Shown in pieces: positions 36,879-45,649 of a stretch of DNA of 64,000 bases. Made by a program: the position numbers and the translations under genes. Source of the DNA: Flavobacterium sp. (lineage in GTDB: Bacteria; Bacteroidota; Bacteroidia; Flavobacteriales; Flavobacteriaceae); assembly GCA_023259675.1 (NCBI GenBank), contig JALRGT010000001.1:209656-273655 (forward strand), read 5' to 3'. The notes beneath the pieces are model-generated. The model saw only the letters and a list, made by a program, of their open reading frames with translations, was not told where the DNA came from and searched no databases. Each line of letters opens with the position of its first letter. Positions within the stretch are counted from its first letter, which is position 1.

Positions 36879-37520
36879 ATGAAAAAACTATATACGCTAT
36901 TGATTTGCTCTTTTACATTTCTCCCTTCTTGTTCACCATCTGACTATTTCCAGGAAGACAACACTATTTATACGATAAAAGTTAAAGAATATAAAACGAA
37001 TTTGCCTTTAGAAGGAGTACGGATTAATCTGTACTATTGTTACTATGACATTGAATTTGGTTGCCAAAAACGGCCATTATCAACCTATATTACTGACGTC
37101 AAAGGGGAAACCAGAATAACCAAAAAAGAATATTTAAGAGCAGACGAAGGATTTATTTCATCAAAATCACAATATTGGGATTTAAACAGGAGAGCACAAG
37201 AAATAGCATTGGAACCGGAAGCTTGGGTAAAAATTGCCATCAAAACTAATACAACTTTTCCGAGCACAAGCATTTTTGTTTTAAAAACGAAAGGAGAATT
37301 AGGAGTTGAAAGTCTATTAAAATTTAAGCCTCCAAAAGACACTGTTGTGAATTTCAGACTATTTGGTAATGAAACGAATAAAATTGACTGGGTAGTATAT
37401 CAAAATCCAGGAGGGTGTGGCTGGGCGTTCTGTATTCCCCCCAGTGACACACTAACTTTTGGGAATATATCCTTAAATCCTCAAAAATTTGAAACCCTAA
37501 ATACTTCTATCAATTATTAA
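36879..37520 (+). CDS. Lipoprotein with Ig-like/carboxypeptidase-regulatory-like domain
   Basis: A 213-residue protein with lipobox Cys18 (TFLPSC). The segment IYTIKVKEYKTNLPLEGVRINLYYC and the following TDVKGETRITKKEY are typical of carboxypeptidase regulatory-like beta domains that sit on Bacteroidota surface proteins. Several later cysteines (for example GGCGWAFC near the end) may be paired. I do not recognise a named family. It has its own palindrome-bearing upstream region and ends before the bidirectional terminator next to the carB fragment. Confidence 0.72.
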   Translation: MKKLYTLLICSFTFLPSCSPSDYFQEDNTIYTIKVKEYKTNLPLEGVRINLYYCYYDIEFGCQKRPLSTYITDVKGETRITKKEYLRADEGFISSKSQYWDLNRRAQEIALEPEAWVKIAIKTNTTFPSTSIFVLKTKGELGVESLLKFKPPKDTVVNFRLFGNETNKIDWVVYQNPGGCGWAFCIPPSDTLTFGNISLNPQKFETLNTSINY

Positions 37521-37567
37521 TTCCTAAAAGATTGAAATAAATATTCTTCTCTTTCTATAAATACAAA

Positions 37568-37597
37568 AAAAAAGCCCTGAAAATTCAGGGCTTTTTG
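37568..37597. terminator. Terminator (copy of the carB terminator)
   Basis: AAAAAGCCCTGAA pairs with TTCAGGGCTTTTT around a two-base AA loop. This hairpin and the following bases are identical to the terminator of carB at 39113-39140. It now serves the lipoprotein gene and possibly the convergent strand. Confidence 0.8.
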
Positions 37598-37603
37598 CTT
37601 ATG

Positions 37604-37840
37604 TTAAATCAAGTATTTTTTATTTAAATACATTTTTCTTCTGGAGTACAATTCATAGAATTGATCGTCTTTTAGGTCTTCTATAAACAAGATACTTTCC
37701 CCTGTTGATTTCATTTCTGGTCCTAATGCTTTATTTACATTTTGGAACTTACTGAAAGAGAATACGGTTGTTTAATTGCATATCCTTTTAATTGCAGGTT
37801 AAAAACAAAATCAGCTGCTTTATTGTGGACCAACATTATT
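37604..37840 (-). pseudogene. Decayed fragment of the carB 3' end
   Basis: The minus strand encodes the last about 75 residues of CarB (KALGPEMKSTGESILFIEDL and so on) and aligns with 39160-39386 of the real carB. By hand I count about nine differences over about 230 bases that include the shared terminator. A one-base deletion (GAGAATACGG against GAGAACACCGG) breaks the frame, the original TAA stop is changed to AAA, and homology fades beyond 37840. No start codon or upstream carB sequence remains, so it cannot be functional. Confidence 0.85.
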
Positions 37841-37892
37841 GAGTAAATTGATGCAAACAGATTTCTAAGTAAAAGACCCGTTTTAGCATAGT

Positions 37893-38813
37893 TTAAAACA
37901 CGGAAAGTACTGTAAATAAAACCAATGAAATTAGTGTGTAAACCAAAATAGCATTGCTGAAAAACTTCAACTCATTTTCATTATTTTTAATAAATAAAGG
38001 CAGAATAAATGGTGGAGGAAGCAGTACAAACGTTATAAAACCAACCTTAAATAAGGGATTAAACTCCCCAACGGTAAAAAAAATAAGTTGGTAGGTGAAA
38101 AAACCACAGATAGCTACAACCAAAATCCGTAAACCAATAAACTTAAAAGTTTCAGCCCAATTGACATGAGTAAATTGAATCGAATATCCCACTACAACTA
38201 GAATTAATGGAACAGTGATTTTTGACAATGTTTCCATCGCCGAAAAAACACCAATTATAACGGCTTGATGTGAAAACCAATCATACGTATTGGTTAAATT
38301 GGTCGTTATACCAAGAAAAATAGCTACTATAGCCGGCGATTTAAGAAAACGAATGAAGTTTTTCGATATGCTAATTTGTCCATTGTTTTTACTCTCCAAC
38401 AAAGGAAAATAGACAAACCAAATAAAAAACTCATGCCCCAAAGCCAACAGGGCTATTACCGAAATATTTTCAATACCATAAAGCGCCCCAAAAAGTGCAA
38501 CACCTATCATGCCAAATTCGAAGCCTGTAAAAAAAAGACCTGTATAAGTACGCTTCAAATATTTTCTCAAAAAAATTCCAATACCGTATAATAAAACACA
38601 GAAAAGAAAAACTATAAGAAACAGTAACGTATAACTTAATTGTAAATCGGCTTTACTAAAAGCAAAAAACAATATGCAAGGCAAGGAAACTCTTAGAATC
38701 AAAAATTTAAGACCATTAATTACAGTTGTATTAATTTCTTTGGATTTTTGGAGTAAGAAACCAATAATTAACATTAAAAATATTGGAAAAATCTTGACAA
38801 GAATAGCGTTCAT
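37893..38813 (-). CDS. AEC-family transporter
   Basis: This 306-residue protein has about ten hydrophobic segments in two five-helix halves, the plan of the auxin efflux carrier (AEC) family in the bile/arsenite/riboflavin superfamily. The first half opens with the MLIIGFLLQKSKEIN region. Substrates of bacterial members include malate and other organic anions; none can be assigned here. It lies between two copies of the carB 3' end in the same orientation, which suggests that it came with a duplication or insertion event. A -7 box (38855-38862) precedes it. Confidence 0.83.
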   Translation of the reverse strand: MNAILVKIFPIFLMLIIGFLLQKSKEINTTVINGLKFLILRVSLPCILFFAFSKADLQLSYTLLFLIVFLFCVLLYGIGIFLRKYLKRTYTGLFFTGFEFGMIGVALFGALYGIENISVIALLALGHEFFIWFVYFPLLESKNNGQISISKNFIRFLKSPAIVAIFLGITTNLTNTYDWFSHQAVIIGVFSAMETLSKITVPLILVVVGYSIQFTHVNWAETFKFIGLRILVVAICGFFTYQLIFFTVGEFNPLFKVGFITFVLLPPPFILPLFIKNNENELKFFSNAILVYTLISLVLFTVLSVF

Positions 38814-39112
38814 AAATTAGAGATTATTTGCTTTATACAATTTTATATAAGTCACAAAAGTAACGGAAATTGGTAAAGATCTAGATTAAAAATATTACCA
38901 ATAAAGTATGAAAAAGACTTTATATCTAAAACCCGCATCTATATAGATAAAATTCTGAATCTTGATTTTGGGATACATCACGGGATAAAACTTTTTTATA
39001 CCTAAATCTTAGCACCAATGAAGAACATAAAGTTTCAGAAGACACTATCCCAAAAACAATACAAACTGAAAAAATTAGCTTCTGAAATCTTACAGCTTTA
39101 ACAAATAAAATT
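38814..39112. other. Intergenic stretch between the AEC gene and carB
   Basis: About 300 bases, AT-rich, without a coding frame I can support and without a recognised RNA. Apart from the AEC -7 box, I see nothing specific. It is the non-duplicated spacer between the AEC gene and the carB terminator. Confidence 0.45.
38855..38862 (-). promoter_or_regulatory. -7 box of the AEC gene
   Basis: Minus-strand TACTTTTG, consensus match 41 bases before the ATG at 38813. No clear -33. Confidence 0.4.
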
Positions 39113-39141
39113 AAAAAGCCCTGAAAATTCAGGGCTTTTTG
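39113..39141 (-). terminator. Terminator of carB
   Basis: AAAAAGCCCTGAA and TTCAGGGCTTTTT form a 13-base-pair stem with a two-base loop. It begins 20 bases after the carB stop and has a T run on both strands. A copy lies at 37568-37597. Confidence 0.85.
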
Positions 39142-39159
39142 CTTATGTTAAATCAAGTA

Positions 39160-42015
39160 TTATTTACTTAAGTACATTTTTCTTCTAGAGTACAATTCAT
39201 AGAATTGATCGTCTTTTAGGTCTTCGATAAACAAGATGCTTTCCCCTGTTGATTTCATTTCTGGTCCTAATGCTTTATTTACATTTTGGAACTTACTGAA
39301 AGAGAACACCGGTTGTTTAATTGCGTATCCTTTTAATTGTGGATTAAAAGTAAAGTCTGTTACTTTATTAGCTCCAAGCATTACTTTGGTTGCATAATTC
39401 ACATACGGCTCACCATAAGCTTTCGCAATAAACGGAACGGTACGGGATGCTCTAGGGTTCGCTTCGATGATAAAAACTGTATCGTCTTTGATAGCAAACT
39501 GAATGTTGATTAAACCAACTGTTTTTAAAGCTTTAGCGATTTTCACCGTATGATCTTTTATTTGTTGCATTACAAATTCCCCTAAGTTGAACGGTGGCAA
39601 GGTTGCATTACTATCTCCGGAGTGCACTCCACAAGGTTCGATATGCTCCATAATCCCAATGATATAAACATTACCATCAGCATCGCAAATTGCATCGGCT
39701 TCTGCTTCGATTGCTCCTGCCAAATAATGGTCTAACAACAATTTATTACCAGGAATCGATTTCAACAGATTGATAACGTGTTCTTCCAGTTCTTTTTTGT
39801 TGATTACAATTTTCATTCCCTGACCTCCCAACACATAAGAAGGACGAATCAATAATGGAAAATCTAAAGTATCTGCCAAAGCCGAAGCTTCGTCAGCCGT
39901 TTCTGCAATTCCGAATTTAGGGAAAGGAATATGTAATTCAGTCAACAAGTCAGAGAAACGTCCTCTGTCTTCAGCTAAATCCAAGGCATCAAAACTGGTT
40001 CCTATAATTTTAATTCCGTATTTAGACAGTTTTTCGGCCAATTTCAAGGCGGTTTGCCCACCTAACTGAACAATAACCCCTTCTGGTTTTTCGTGTTTGA
40101 TGATATCATAGATATGCTCCCAGAAAACTGGTTCGAAGTATAATTTATCAGCGGTATCAAAATCAGTTGAAACTGTCTCCGGATTACAGTTAATCATGAT
40201 TGTTTCGTAACCACATTCTTTAGCCGCTAAAACGCCGTGTACACAAGAATAATCAAACTCGATTCCTTGTCCAATTCTATTTGGTCCTGAACCTAAAACG
40301 ATGATTTTCTTTTTATCTGTAACTACACTTTCGTTATGAACGTAACGCTCTCCATTTGCTTTTTCAATTTCAGCTTCAAAAGTCGAATAATAATAAGGCG
40401 TTTGCGCTTTAAATTCTGCCGCACAAGTATCTACTAATTTAAACACACGGTTGATATTCATGTCCGAACGTAAGTTATGCACCTGGCTTTCTTTACAAGA
40501 CATCATGTGAGCAATTTGTCTGTCGGCAAAACCTTTTTGTTTCGCTTCCAACAACAATTCTCTTGGCAAAGTCTCTACACTATAGTTAGAAATTTCTTTT
40601 TCTAATGTAAATAACTCTTCATATTGTTTCAAGAACCACATATCTATTTTAGTGATTTCATGAATACGACTCAACGGAATTCCCATTGCGATAGCATCAT
40701 AAATCACAAAAACACGATCCCAACTTGCAAAAGTTAGTTTCTCGATAATTTGTTCGTAGTTGGTATATCCTTTTCCGTCAGCACCTAAACCATTACGTTT
40801 AATTTCTAATGATTGCGTTGCTTTGTGTAATGCTTCTTGGAACGAACGTCCAATTCCCATTACCTCTCCAACCGATTTCATTTGAAGACCTAAAGTTCTG
40901 TCGGCTCCTTCAAATTTATCGAAGTTCCAACGCGGTATTTTTACAATCACATAGTCCAAAGTCGGTTCAAATAAAGCCGAAGTTGATTTGGTGATTTGAT
41001 TTTGTAATTCATCCAAATTGTAACCTAAAGCCAGTTTAGAAGCAATTTTTGCAATTGGATATCCAGTTGCTTTAGATGCTAAAGCTGATGAACGAGATAC
41101 ACGAGGATTGATTTCAATCGCAACGATATCTTCTTTTTCATCTGGTGAAACAGCAAACTGCACGTTACAACCTCCGGCAAAGTTTCCGATGCTACGCATC
41201 ATCAAAATCGCCATGTCACGTAATTTTTGGAAAGTCGTATCCGATAACGTCATGGCAGGTGCTACTGTAATCGAATCTCCGGTATGAATTCCCATTGGAT
41301 CCATATTTTCGATAGAACAGATAATCACGACATTATCGTTTTTATCTCTCAACAACTCTAATTCGTATTCTTTCCAACCTATTAAAGCTTTGTCAATCAA
41401 CACTTCGTGAATTGGCGACATTTCTAATCCGTAGGTTAGTTTTTCGTCAAATTCTTCCTTCGTATGTACAAAAGCAGCTCCAGTTCCTCCCAATGTAAAT
41501 GAAGGACGAATTACTAATGGAAATCCAAATTCTTGTGCAATTTCTTTTCCTTCCAAGAAAGAAGTAGCTGTTTTAGCTGGTGCGGTAGGAACATTTATTT
41601 TGTGAAGCAATTGTTTGAACTGCTCTCTATCTTCGGTAATATTGATGGCGTTTACATCCACACCAATCATTCGAACCCCGAAATCTTGCCAAATTCCTTT
41701 TTCATCGGCCTCCAAACACAAGTTCAAAGCGGTTTGTCCTCCCATGGTTGGCAGAACAGCATCAATTTGCGGATGTGCTTTAAGAATCTCAATAATAGAT
41801 TTTGTCGTAAGCGGTTTCAAGTAAACATGATCAGCCATGGAAGGATCTGTCATGATAGTTGCCGGATTTGAATTGATTAAGATAACTTCAATCCCTTCTT
41901 CACGAATAGAACGTGCTGATTGTGAACCCGCATAATCAAACTCGCAAGCTTGTCCAATAACTATAGGCCCTGAACCTATTATTAAAACTGATTTTATGGA
42001 TGTGTCTTTTGGCAT
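39160..42015 (-). CDS. carB: Carbamoyl-phosphate synthase large subunit, short form
   Basis: This 951-residue enzyme makes carbamoyl phosphate for pyrimidines and arginine together with the glutaminase CarA, which is not in the window. Two ATP-grasp halves are present: the first with SVLIIGSGPIVIGQACEFDYAGSQ (split by eye), the second with IIVLGSGPNRIGQGIEFDY at about residue 560. The protein ends shortly after the second ATP-grasp domain. Typical CarB proteins have about 1070 residues, so the C-terminal MGS-like domain that binds allosteric effectors (UMP, ornithine) is absent. A TAA stop and terminator follow directly, so this is not a sequencing truncation. A decayed copy of its 3' end lies at 37604-37840. 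Confidence 0.96.
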   Translation of the reverse strand: MPKDTSIKSVLIIGSGPIVIGQACEFDYAGSQSARSIREEGIEVILINSNPATIMTDPSMADHVYLKPLTTKSIIEILKAHPQIDAVLPTMGGQTALNLCLEADEKGIWQDFGVRMIGVDVNAINITEDREQFKQLLHKINVPTAPAKTATSFLEGKEIAQEFGFPLVIRPSFTLGGTGAAFVHTKEEFDEKLTYGLEMSPIHEVLIDKALIGWKEYELELLRDKNDNVVIICSIENMDPMGIHTGDSITVAPAMTLSDTTFQKLRDMAILMMRSIGNFAGGCNVQFAVSPDEKEDIVAIEINPRVSRSSALASKATGYPIAKIASKLALGYNLDELQNQITKSTSALFEPTLDYVIVKIPRWNFDKFEGADRTLGLQMKSVGEVMGIGRSFQEALHKATQSLEIKRNGLGADGKGYTNYEQIIEKLTFASWDRVFVIYDAIAMGIPLSRIHEITKIDMWFLKQYEELFTLEKEISNYSVETLPRELLLEAKQKGFADRQIAHMMSCKESQVHNLRSDMNINRVFKLVDTCAAEFKAQTPYYYSTFEAEIEKANGERYVHNESVVTDKKKIIVLGSGPNRIGQGIEFDYSCVHGVLAAKECGYETIMINCNPETVSTDFDTADKLYFEPVFWEHIYDIIKHEKPEGVIVQLGGQTALKLAEKLSKYGIKIIGTSFDALDLAEDRGRFSDLLTELHIPFPKFGIAETADEASALADTLDFPLLIRPSYVLGGQGMKIVINKKELEEHVINLLKSIPGNKLLLDHYLAGAIEAEADAICDADGNVYIIGIMEHIEPCGVHSGDSNATLPPFNLGEFVMQQIKDHTVKIAKALKTVGLINIQFAIKDDTVFIIEANPRASRTVPFIAKAYGEPYVNYATKVMLGANKVTDFTFNPQLKGYAIKQPVFSFSKFQNVNKALGPEMKSTGESILFIEDLKDDQFYELYSRRKMYLSK

Positions 42016-42119
42016 TGTATTGTATTATTGTGTAGTTATTTTTATTTCAAAGTTTAAATTTTTCACTTTTAAACCGCTAATCATTAAAGGATTAAACCCT
42101 TTATTAACGACAAGATATA

Positions 42120-42153
42120 AAAAAAGGCGATACTAAAAAAAGTAACGCCTTAT
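42120..42153 (-). terminator. Terminator of rpmH
   Basis: AAGGCG-A-TACT pairs with AGTA-A-CGCCTT (42124-42151) with an A-rich loop, 18 bases after the rpmH stop, and with a T-rich tail on the minus strand. Confidence 0.7.
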
Positions 42154-42170
42154 TTATGTTTATAAAAACA

Positions 42171-42332
42171 TTATTTTTTGTGTCTTGGTTCGCAAGAAAC
42201 AGTCAACTTATGTCTTCCTTTAGCTCTTCTACGTGCAAGAACTTTTCTTCCATTCGCAGAAGCCATTCTGTCCATAAATCCGTGCTTATTTCTTCTTTTT
42301 CTTTTCGATGGTTGAAATGTTCTTTTGCTCAT
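42171..42332 (-). CDS. rpmH: 50S ribosomal protein L34
   Basis: A 53-residue, strongly basic protein reading [19 protein letters not shown], then [21 protein letters not shown], the full L34 signature, with a short C-terminal tail that includes one Cys. L34 is part of the large ribosomal subunit. The frame is too short for most ORF filters but is certain. It has a complete promoter at 42405-42434 and a leader of about 65 bases, and ends at its own terminator before carB. It is not next to rnpA or dnaA, as it would be in many other bacteria. Confidence 0.97.
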   Translation of the reverse strand: MSKRTFQPSKRKRRNKHGFMDRMASANGRKVLARRRAKGRHKLTVSCEPRHKK

Positions 42333-42404
42333 TGCTTTGTATCTTTAAAAACTTATTTATATGTCTAACTCTTTTTGAATAAACCGTTATTCTAAAACCG
42401 AGTG

Positions 42405-42434
42405 CAAATATACAAAGACTTTTTTTTCTAGCAA
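42405..42434 (-). promoter_or_regulatory. Promoter of rpmH
   Basis: Minus-strand TTG (42434-42432), 19-base spacer and TATATTTG (42412-42405): a textbook flavobacterial promoter. Confidence 0.75.
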
Positions 42435-42468
42435 GCAGTTTTATAAAAATATTTTTAATTCATTTTAC

Positions 42469-42476
42469 TATCTTTG
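42469..42476 (+). promoter_or_regulatory. -7 box of the 42500 gene
   Basis: TATCTTTG, consensus, 23 bases before the ATG at 42500. With the rpmH promoter it forms a compact divergent promoter region. Confidence 0.5.
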
Positions 42477-42499
42477 TCGACATAAAATTCACCTATACT

Positions 42500-43015
42500 A
42501 TGTTAAACAAAAATATCAAACTAATTATCGCTGGTCTTATCGTTATTACTGCTGTTTGGCAATTTACTGAAGGCAATATCGGCAACGGCATTTTCTTAAT
42601 TCTATTGACCGCTATTCCAATTTTCCTATATTATAAAAATGAGTTTATCTTATTGGCTTTCCTAAAATTGAGAAAACAAGATATGGAAGGCGCCAAAAAA
42701 TGGCTAGATTTCATTAAAAAACCAGAATCTGCATTGGTAAAAAAACAACAAGGCTACTTTAATTACCTTCACGGAATATTAATTTCTCAAACTAACATCA
42801 ATCAAGCAGAGAAGTTTTTCAAGAAAGCTATTGAATTAGGACTGTCAATGGATATGGATTTGGCTGTTGCCAAATTAAATCTTGCGGGTGTTGCGATGAG
42901 CCGAAGAAGAAAACTGGAAGCGACAACTCTTTTGAACGAAGCTAAAAAACTGGACAAACAAGGAATGTTGAAAGACCAGATCGTCATGATGAAGGACCAA
43001 ATGAAGAAAATCTAA
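42500..43015 (+). CDS. Membrane-anchored TPR-like protein (DUF2892-like N-terminus)
   Basis: A 171-residue protein. Two hydrophobic helices lie at about residues 6-24 and 28-50, followed by a soluble helical part with two tetratricopeptide-like units (about 57-90 and 91-155; for example NINQAEKFFKKAIELG and KLNLAGVAMSRRRKLEATTLLNEAKKL). The C-terminus is likely cytoplasmic. I cannot assign a function. It is transcribed alone, divergently from rpmH, with a -7 box close to the start and a terminator after the stop. Confidence 0.75.
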   Translation: MLNKNIKLIIAGLIVITAVWQFTEGNIGNGIFLILLTAIPIFLYYKNEFILLAFLKLRKQDMEGAKKWLDFIKKPESALVKKQQGYFNYLHGILISQTNINQAEKFFKKAIELGLSMDMDLAVAKLNLAGVAMSRRRKLEATTLLNEAKKLDKQGMLKDQIVMMKDQMKKI

Positions 43016-43040
43016 GACCTAGTCTAAAATCATCATATTA

Positions 43041-43087
43041 AAGTCGTAAAGTAAAAGCATTTTTTTACTTTACGACTTTCTTTTTTT
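43041..43087. terminator. Bidirectional terminator
   Basis: A 16-base perfect stem, AAGTCGTAAAGTAAAA (43041-43056) with its complement at 43063-43078, then a T tract. It lies between convergent genes. Confidence 0.85.
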
Positions 43088-43091
43088 AGTG

Positions 43092-43751
43092 TTATTCCAA
43101 AATGAGTTTAGGCAAATTTTCATTCAACCATCTGTATTTAGTCAGAATCATGATATGAGTTCCTCCTTTTACCACAATACAATCGGTAATATATCGAATC
43201 GGGAAAACCTCATCCGCATCGCCATGAATGTGAATGACATTTTTATCCGGTTCTGTTCTGTCCCACAAAACCACTTTTTCTACCGCCCACTGCAAATAGC
43301 GAATATCTCTAATAGATAAATATTTTCGGTACAAATCAATTTTTTTATTTGCTTTTTCTCCAAAAGTGAACTTCACCAAATTCTCCAGACTCAATAATAA
43401 ATTCATTGGAATCAGTTTATAAGCCTGTGTAGCTTTGGCTATTTTAATTCTTCTGGGAAATTCCAGATTACTTTTTACACTTGAAATGATAATCACTTTT
43501 CGGACAGCAATAAATTTTGCCATTTCCTGAACTAGAATACCGCCAAAAGAAACACCAATCAATACTGGGTTTTCGTGTTTTATTTTTATCGTAATTCTCT
43601 TGGCATACTCCGCCAAAGATTCTTTATCAAGCGGAATTTCCCATTCTAATAAAATGGTTTCGAAAATTTCTTCCTGAAGCTCAATTCGCTCAAAAATAGC
43701 CTTACTTGCTGCCAATCCAGGCATAAAATAAACGGGGATTTTATTCATCAC
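43092..43751 (-). CDS. Alpha/beta hydrolase (esterase-like)
   Basis: A 219-residue soluble hydrolase. The nucleophile elbow is LIGVSFGGILV (Ser68), an Asp lies in HIHGDADEVFP and the His in VKGGTHIMI, so the triad is complete. The N-terminal VYFMPGLAASKAIF matches the oxyanion region. There is no signal peptide. Substrate is unknown. It is convergent with the TPR-like protein gene. Confidence 0.85.
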   Translation of the reverse strand: MMNKIPVYFMPGLAASKAIFERIELQEEIFETILLEWEIPLDKESLAEYAKRITIKIKHENPVLIGVSFGGILVQEMAKFIAVRKVIIISSVKSNLEFPRRIKIAKATQAYKLIPMNLLLSLENLVKFTFGEKANKKIDLYRKYLSIRDIRYLQWAVEKVVLWDRTEPDKNVIHIHGDADEVFPIRYITDCIVVKGGTHIMILTKYRWLNENLPKLILE

Positions 43752-44056
43752 TCTTTGGGTTTCTACAACAATCTAGTATTGCATCCTGATTTTTTTATAA
43801 AATTAAACCATTTATTAGTATAGCCTAAAAAACTTCAATACTATTATTTTTATTTCCAAGCAACATCCTTTCTCAATTTAAAATTTAAGAAAAACCCATT
43901 CCAGATTAAGAACATCAAAAAAATTCGTTTGATATTGAAAATCAAAACGTTATCTTTACATAAATATTTATTTTTATCTTTTTAAGATACCTCAAAAACA
44001 CCGGAACGGATTACTTAATTTAAAATGTTTTATTTTAAAACTAAACACAAAACTAC
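43752..44056. other. Intergenic region upstream of the GNAT-like gene
   Basis: About 300 bases, AT-rich. It contains a small TATCTT/AAGATA inverted repeat at 43975-43989 but no consensus promoter or coding frame that I can support. Confidence 0.4.
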
Positions 44057-44359
44057 ATGGAACAATCGCTAATCATGGAAATCAAAGACAATACTTTTGC
44101 AAGACAATTTGAAACAACGGTGGAAGAAGGCTTACTTTCCGTTGAATATTCTTTTCAGGAGAAAAAGATTTTTTTAACCAAAATAAACACGCCAGAACCA
44201 TTTGAGAATGAAGAATTAATTTCCCAATTCCTATCTGAAATTATGTCTATAGCGATCGAAAAAAAGTTAAAAGTAGTTCCTATACTTCCTAAAATAGTAG
44301 TGTTTTTTAAGAAAAACCCAGTATATAAAGAGCTACTTCCTCCAGGAATACGATTATAA
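44057..44359 (+). CDS. Small GNAT-fold acetyltransferase-like protein (YjdJ/Gcn5-related type)
   Basis: A 100-residue protein that matches the minimal, single-domain GNAT-like family: a beta strand pair (EGLLSVEYSFQEKKIFLTKI), the central helix with LISQFLSEIMSIAIEKKLKV, and the C-terminal VVPILPKIVVFFKKNPVYKELLPP block, comparable to 'LxPxCPFVxxYIxxHPEY' of the family. Acyl-CoA binding is possible but substrates are not known. It is a single gene, convergent with the Arg/Gln-rich gene. Confidence 0.85.
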   Translation: MEQSLIMEIKDNTFARQFETTVEEGLLSVEYSFQEKKIFLTKINTPEPFENEELISQFLSEIMSIAIEKKLKVVPILPKIVVFFKKNPVYKELLPPGIRL

Positions 44360-44392
44360 CTCATTTATATACCCGATTTAAAAAACATACAA

Positions 44393-45499
44393 CTATCTTC
44401 CCGTTCTTTTTTCTCTTCGATTCGATTGCTGATTAGAGGATTGATTTTGCTGTCTTACATCTCTTCTTTCCTGTCTCGAATTAGGCTGGGTCTGCTGTCT
44501 TCTCGTAGATGGACTTTGTTCCCTTGTGGTTCTTCTTTCCTGTCTCGAGTCAGAAGGAGTTTGTTGCCTTACCGCTCTTCTTTCCTGTGCTGTATTAGTC
44601 TGTTGTTTTTGTTGCCTTGTAGAAGACTGAGGCTGACTCTTTGTTTCTCTTCGAATTTCTCTTCTCACTTCATTTCTGGGTAATTTAGCAGGTGACGTAG
44701 GTCGTCTATAAGTCCTACCTTCATAAGTCCTACTGTATACACCAGTAGAGCTGTATCTTCTTACCACTGGAGAAGTTATTCTCCTTTTTAAATAATAGGA
44801 ATAATGGGTAGGAAAACGAACGAAAGCCGCTCTGCGATAATAAGGAGCTCTATAATAGTGATAATGAAAATTCCAATAAATAGAATATCTATAAGGAGTC
44901 CACGGATGCCAATAAGAAGGATAAAAACCCCAATACCAAGGCGATACATATACCGAAAAGGTTGGCGAAAACAAATAAGCCACTATAGACCAATCATCAA
45001 CATAGACAATTCTATCCCCAAAAACAGTTGCCCCTCCAACATAACCAGGATTTGGAGTTTCGGAAACATGTTGTATCGAAGGCTCTAAAATATAATTCTT
45101 ACCATATAAAGCTTCATCACCTATAACTTGAATTACAACTCTTCCCCTATTATTTTTACTCACTTCTATAACGGCAACATCCTGAAATTGAGAACTATTT
45201 ATTGCAACTCGGAGTACTATAGAATGAAAATTTTCCTGATTATAGCTAATTACAGAAATATAATCGACCAAATTATCATTATTTAAATCCAGATTATTAA
45301 TATTGGATTTTGGATCATTTATGGCTCGCTCAAATTCCTCCAATGTTTTCGATTTTTCAAACACATCCAAAACCGCATAGAGATTCAAATTATCACCAGG
45401 TAAACCCAAGGCCACCATTTCTTCTTCATTCTGGGAAAATAAACAGTTACTTGATAACCCGATAACAAGCCCTACGAAAATTAAAATTACTTTTCTCAT
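44393..45499 (-). CDS. Secreted protein with aromatic and Arg/Gln-rich low-complexity tail
   Basis: A 368-residue protein with a signal peptide ending near CLFSQ (residue 23). The first about 150 residues form a normal-looking domain with LNNLDLNNDNLVDYISVI, possibly calcium-binding. From about 165 the sequence is unusually rich in Tyr, Trp, Pro and Phe, and from about 245 it becomes very basic, with repeats of the form QERRxxRQQxPSxSR (about three copies). No named family is recognised. The tail could bind polyanions such as DNA, LPS or exopolysaccharide. It lies alone on the minus strand with a terminator downstream of the next gene group. Confidence 0.75.
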   Translation of the reverse strand: MRKVILIFVGLVIGLSSNCLFSQNEEEMVALGLPGDNLNLYAVLDVFEKSKTLEEFERAINDPKSNINNLDLNNDNLVDYISVISYNQENFHSIVLRVAINSSQFQDVAVIEVSKNNRGRVVIQVIGDEALYGKNYILEPSIQHVSETPNPGYVGGATVFGDRIVYVDDWSIVAYLFSPTFSVYVSPWYWGFYPSYWHPWTPYRYSIYWNFHYHYYRAPYYRRAAFVRFPTHYSYYLKRRITSPVVRRYSSTGVYSRTYEGRTYRRPTSPAKLPRNEVRREIRRETKSQPQSSTRQQKQQTNTAQERRAVRQQTPSDSRQERRTTREQSPSTRRQQTQPNSRQERRDVRQQNQSSNQQSNRREKRTGR

Positions 45500-45595
45500 G
45501 ACTGTTAACTTTATAAATTAGTTAATCAAAACCTACTACAAGTTACGAAAATTAAAAAACAACAAATAATTCATTACCAATACTTTAACAATAAA

Positions 45596-45620
45596 AAAAC
45601 ACGCTAAAATAGCGTGTTTT
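45596..45620 (-). terminator. Terminator of the ABC-F gene
   Basis: AAAACACGCTA (45596-45606) pairs exactly with TAGCGTGTTTT (45610-45620) with an AAA loop, followed on the minus strand by a T-rich stretch, 30 bases beyond the stop codon. Confidence 0.7.
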
Positions 45621-45649
45621 AAAACTTTATTTTTTATTTTAAAAAGTTT

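Noticed and set aside
37604..37840. Independent small gene or regulatory RNA
   Set aside because: The sequence aligns to the carB 3' end with a frameshift, so a decayed duplicate is the better explanation.
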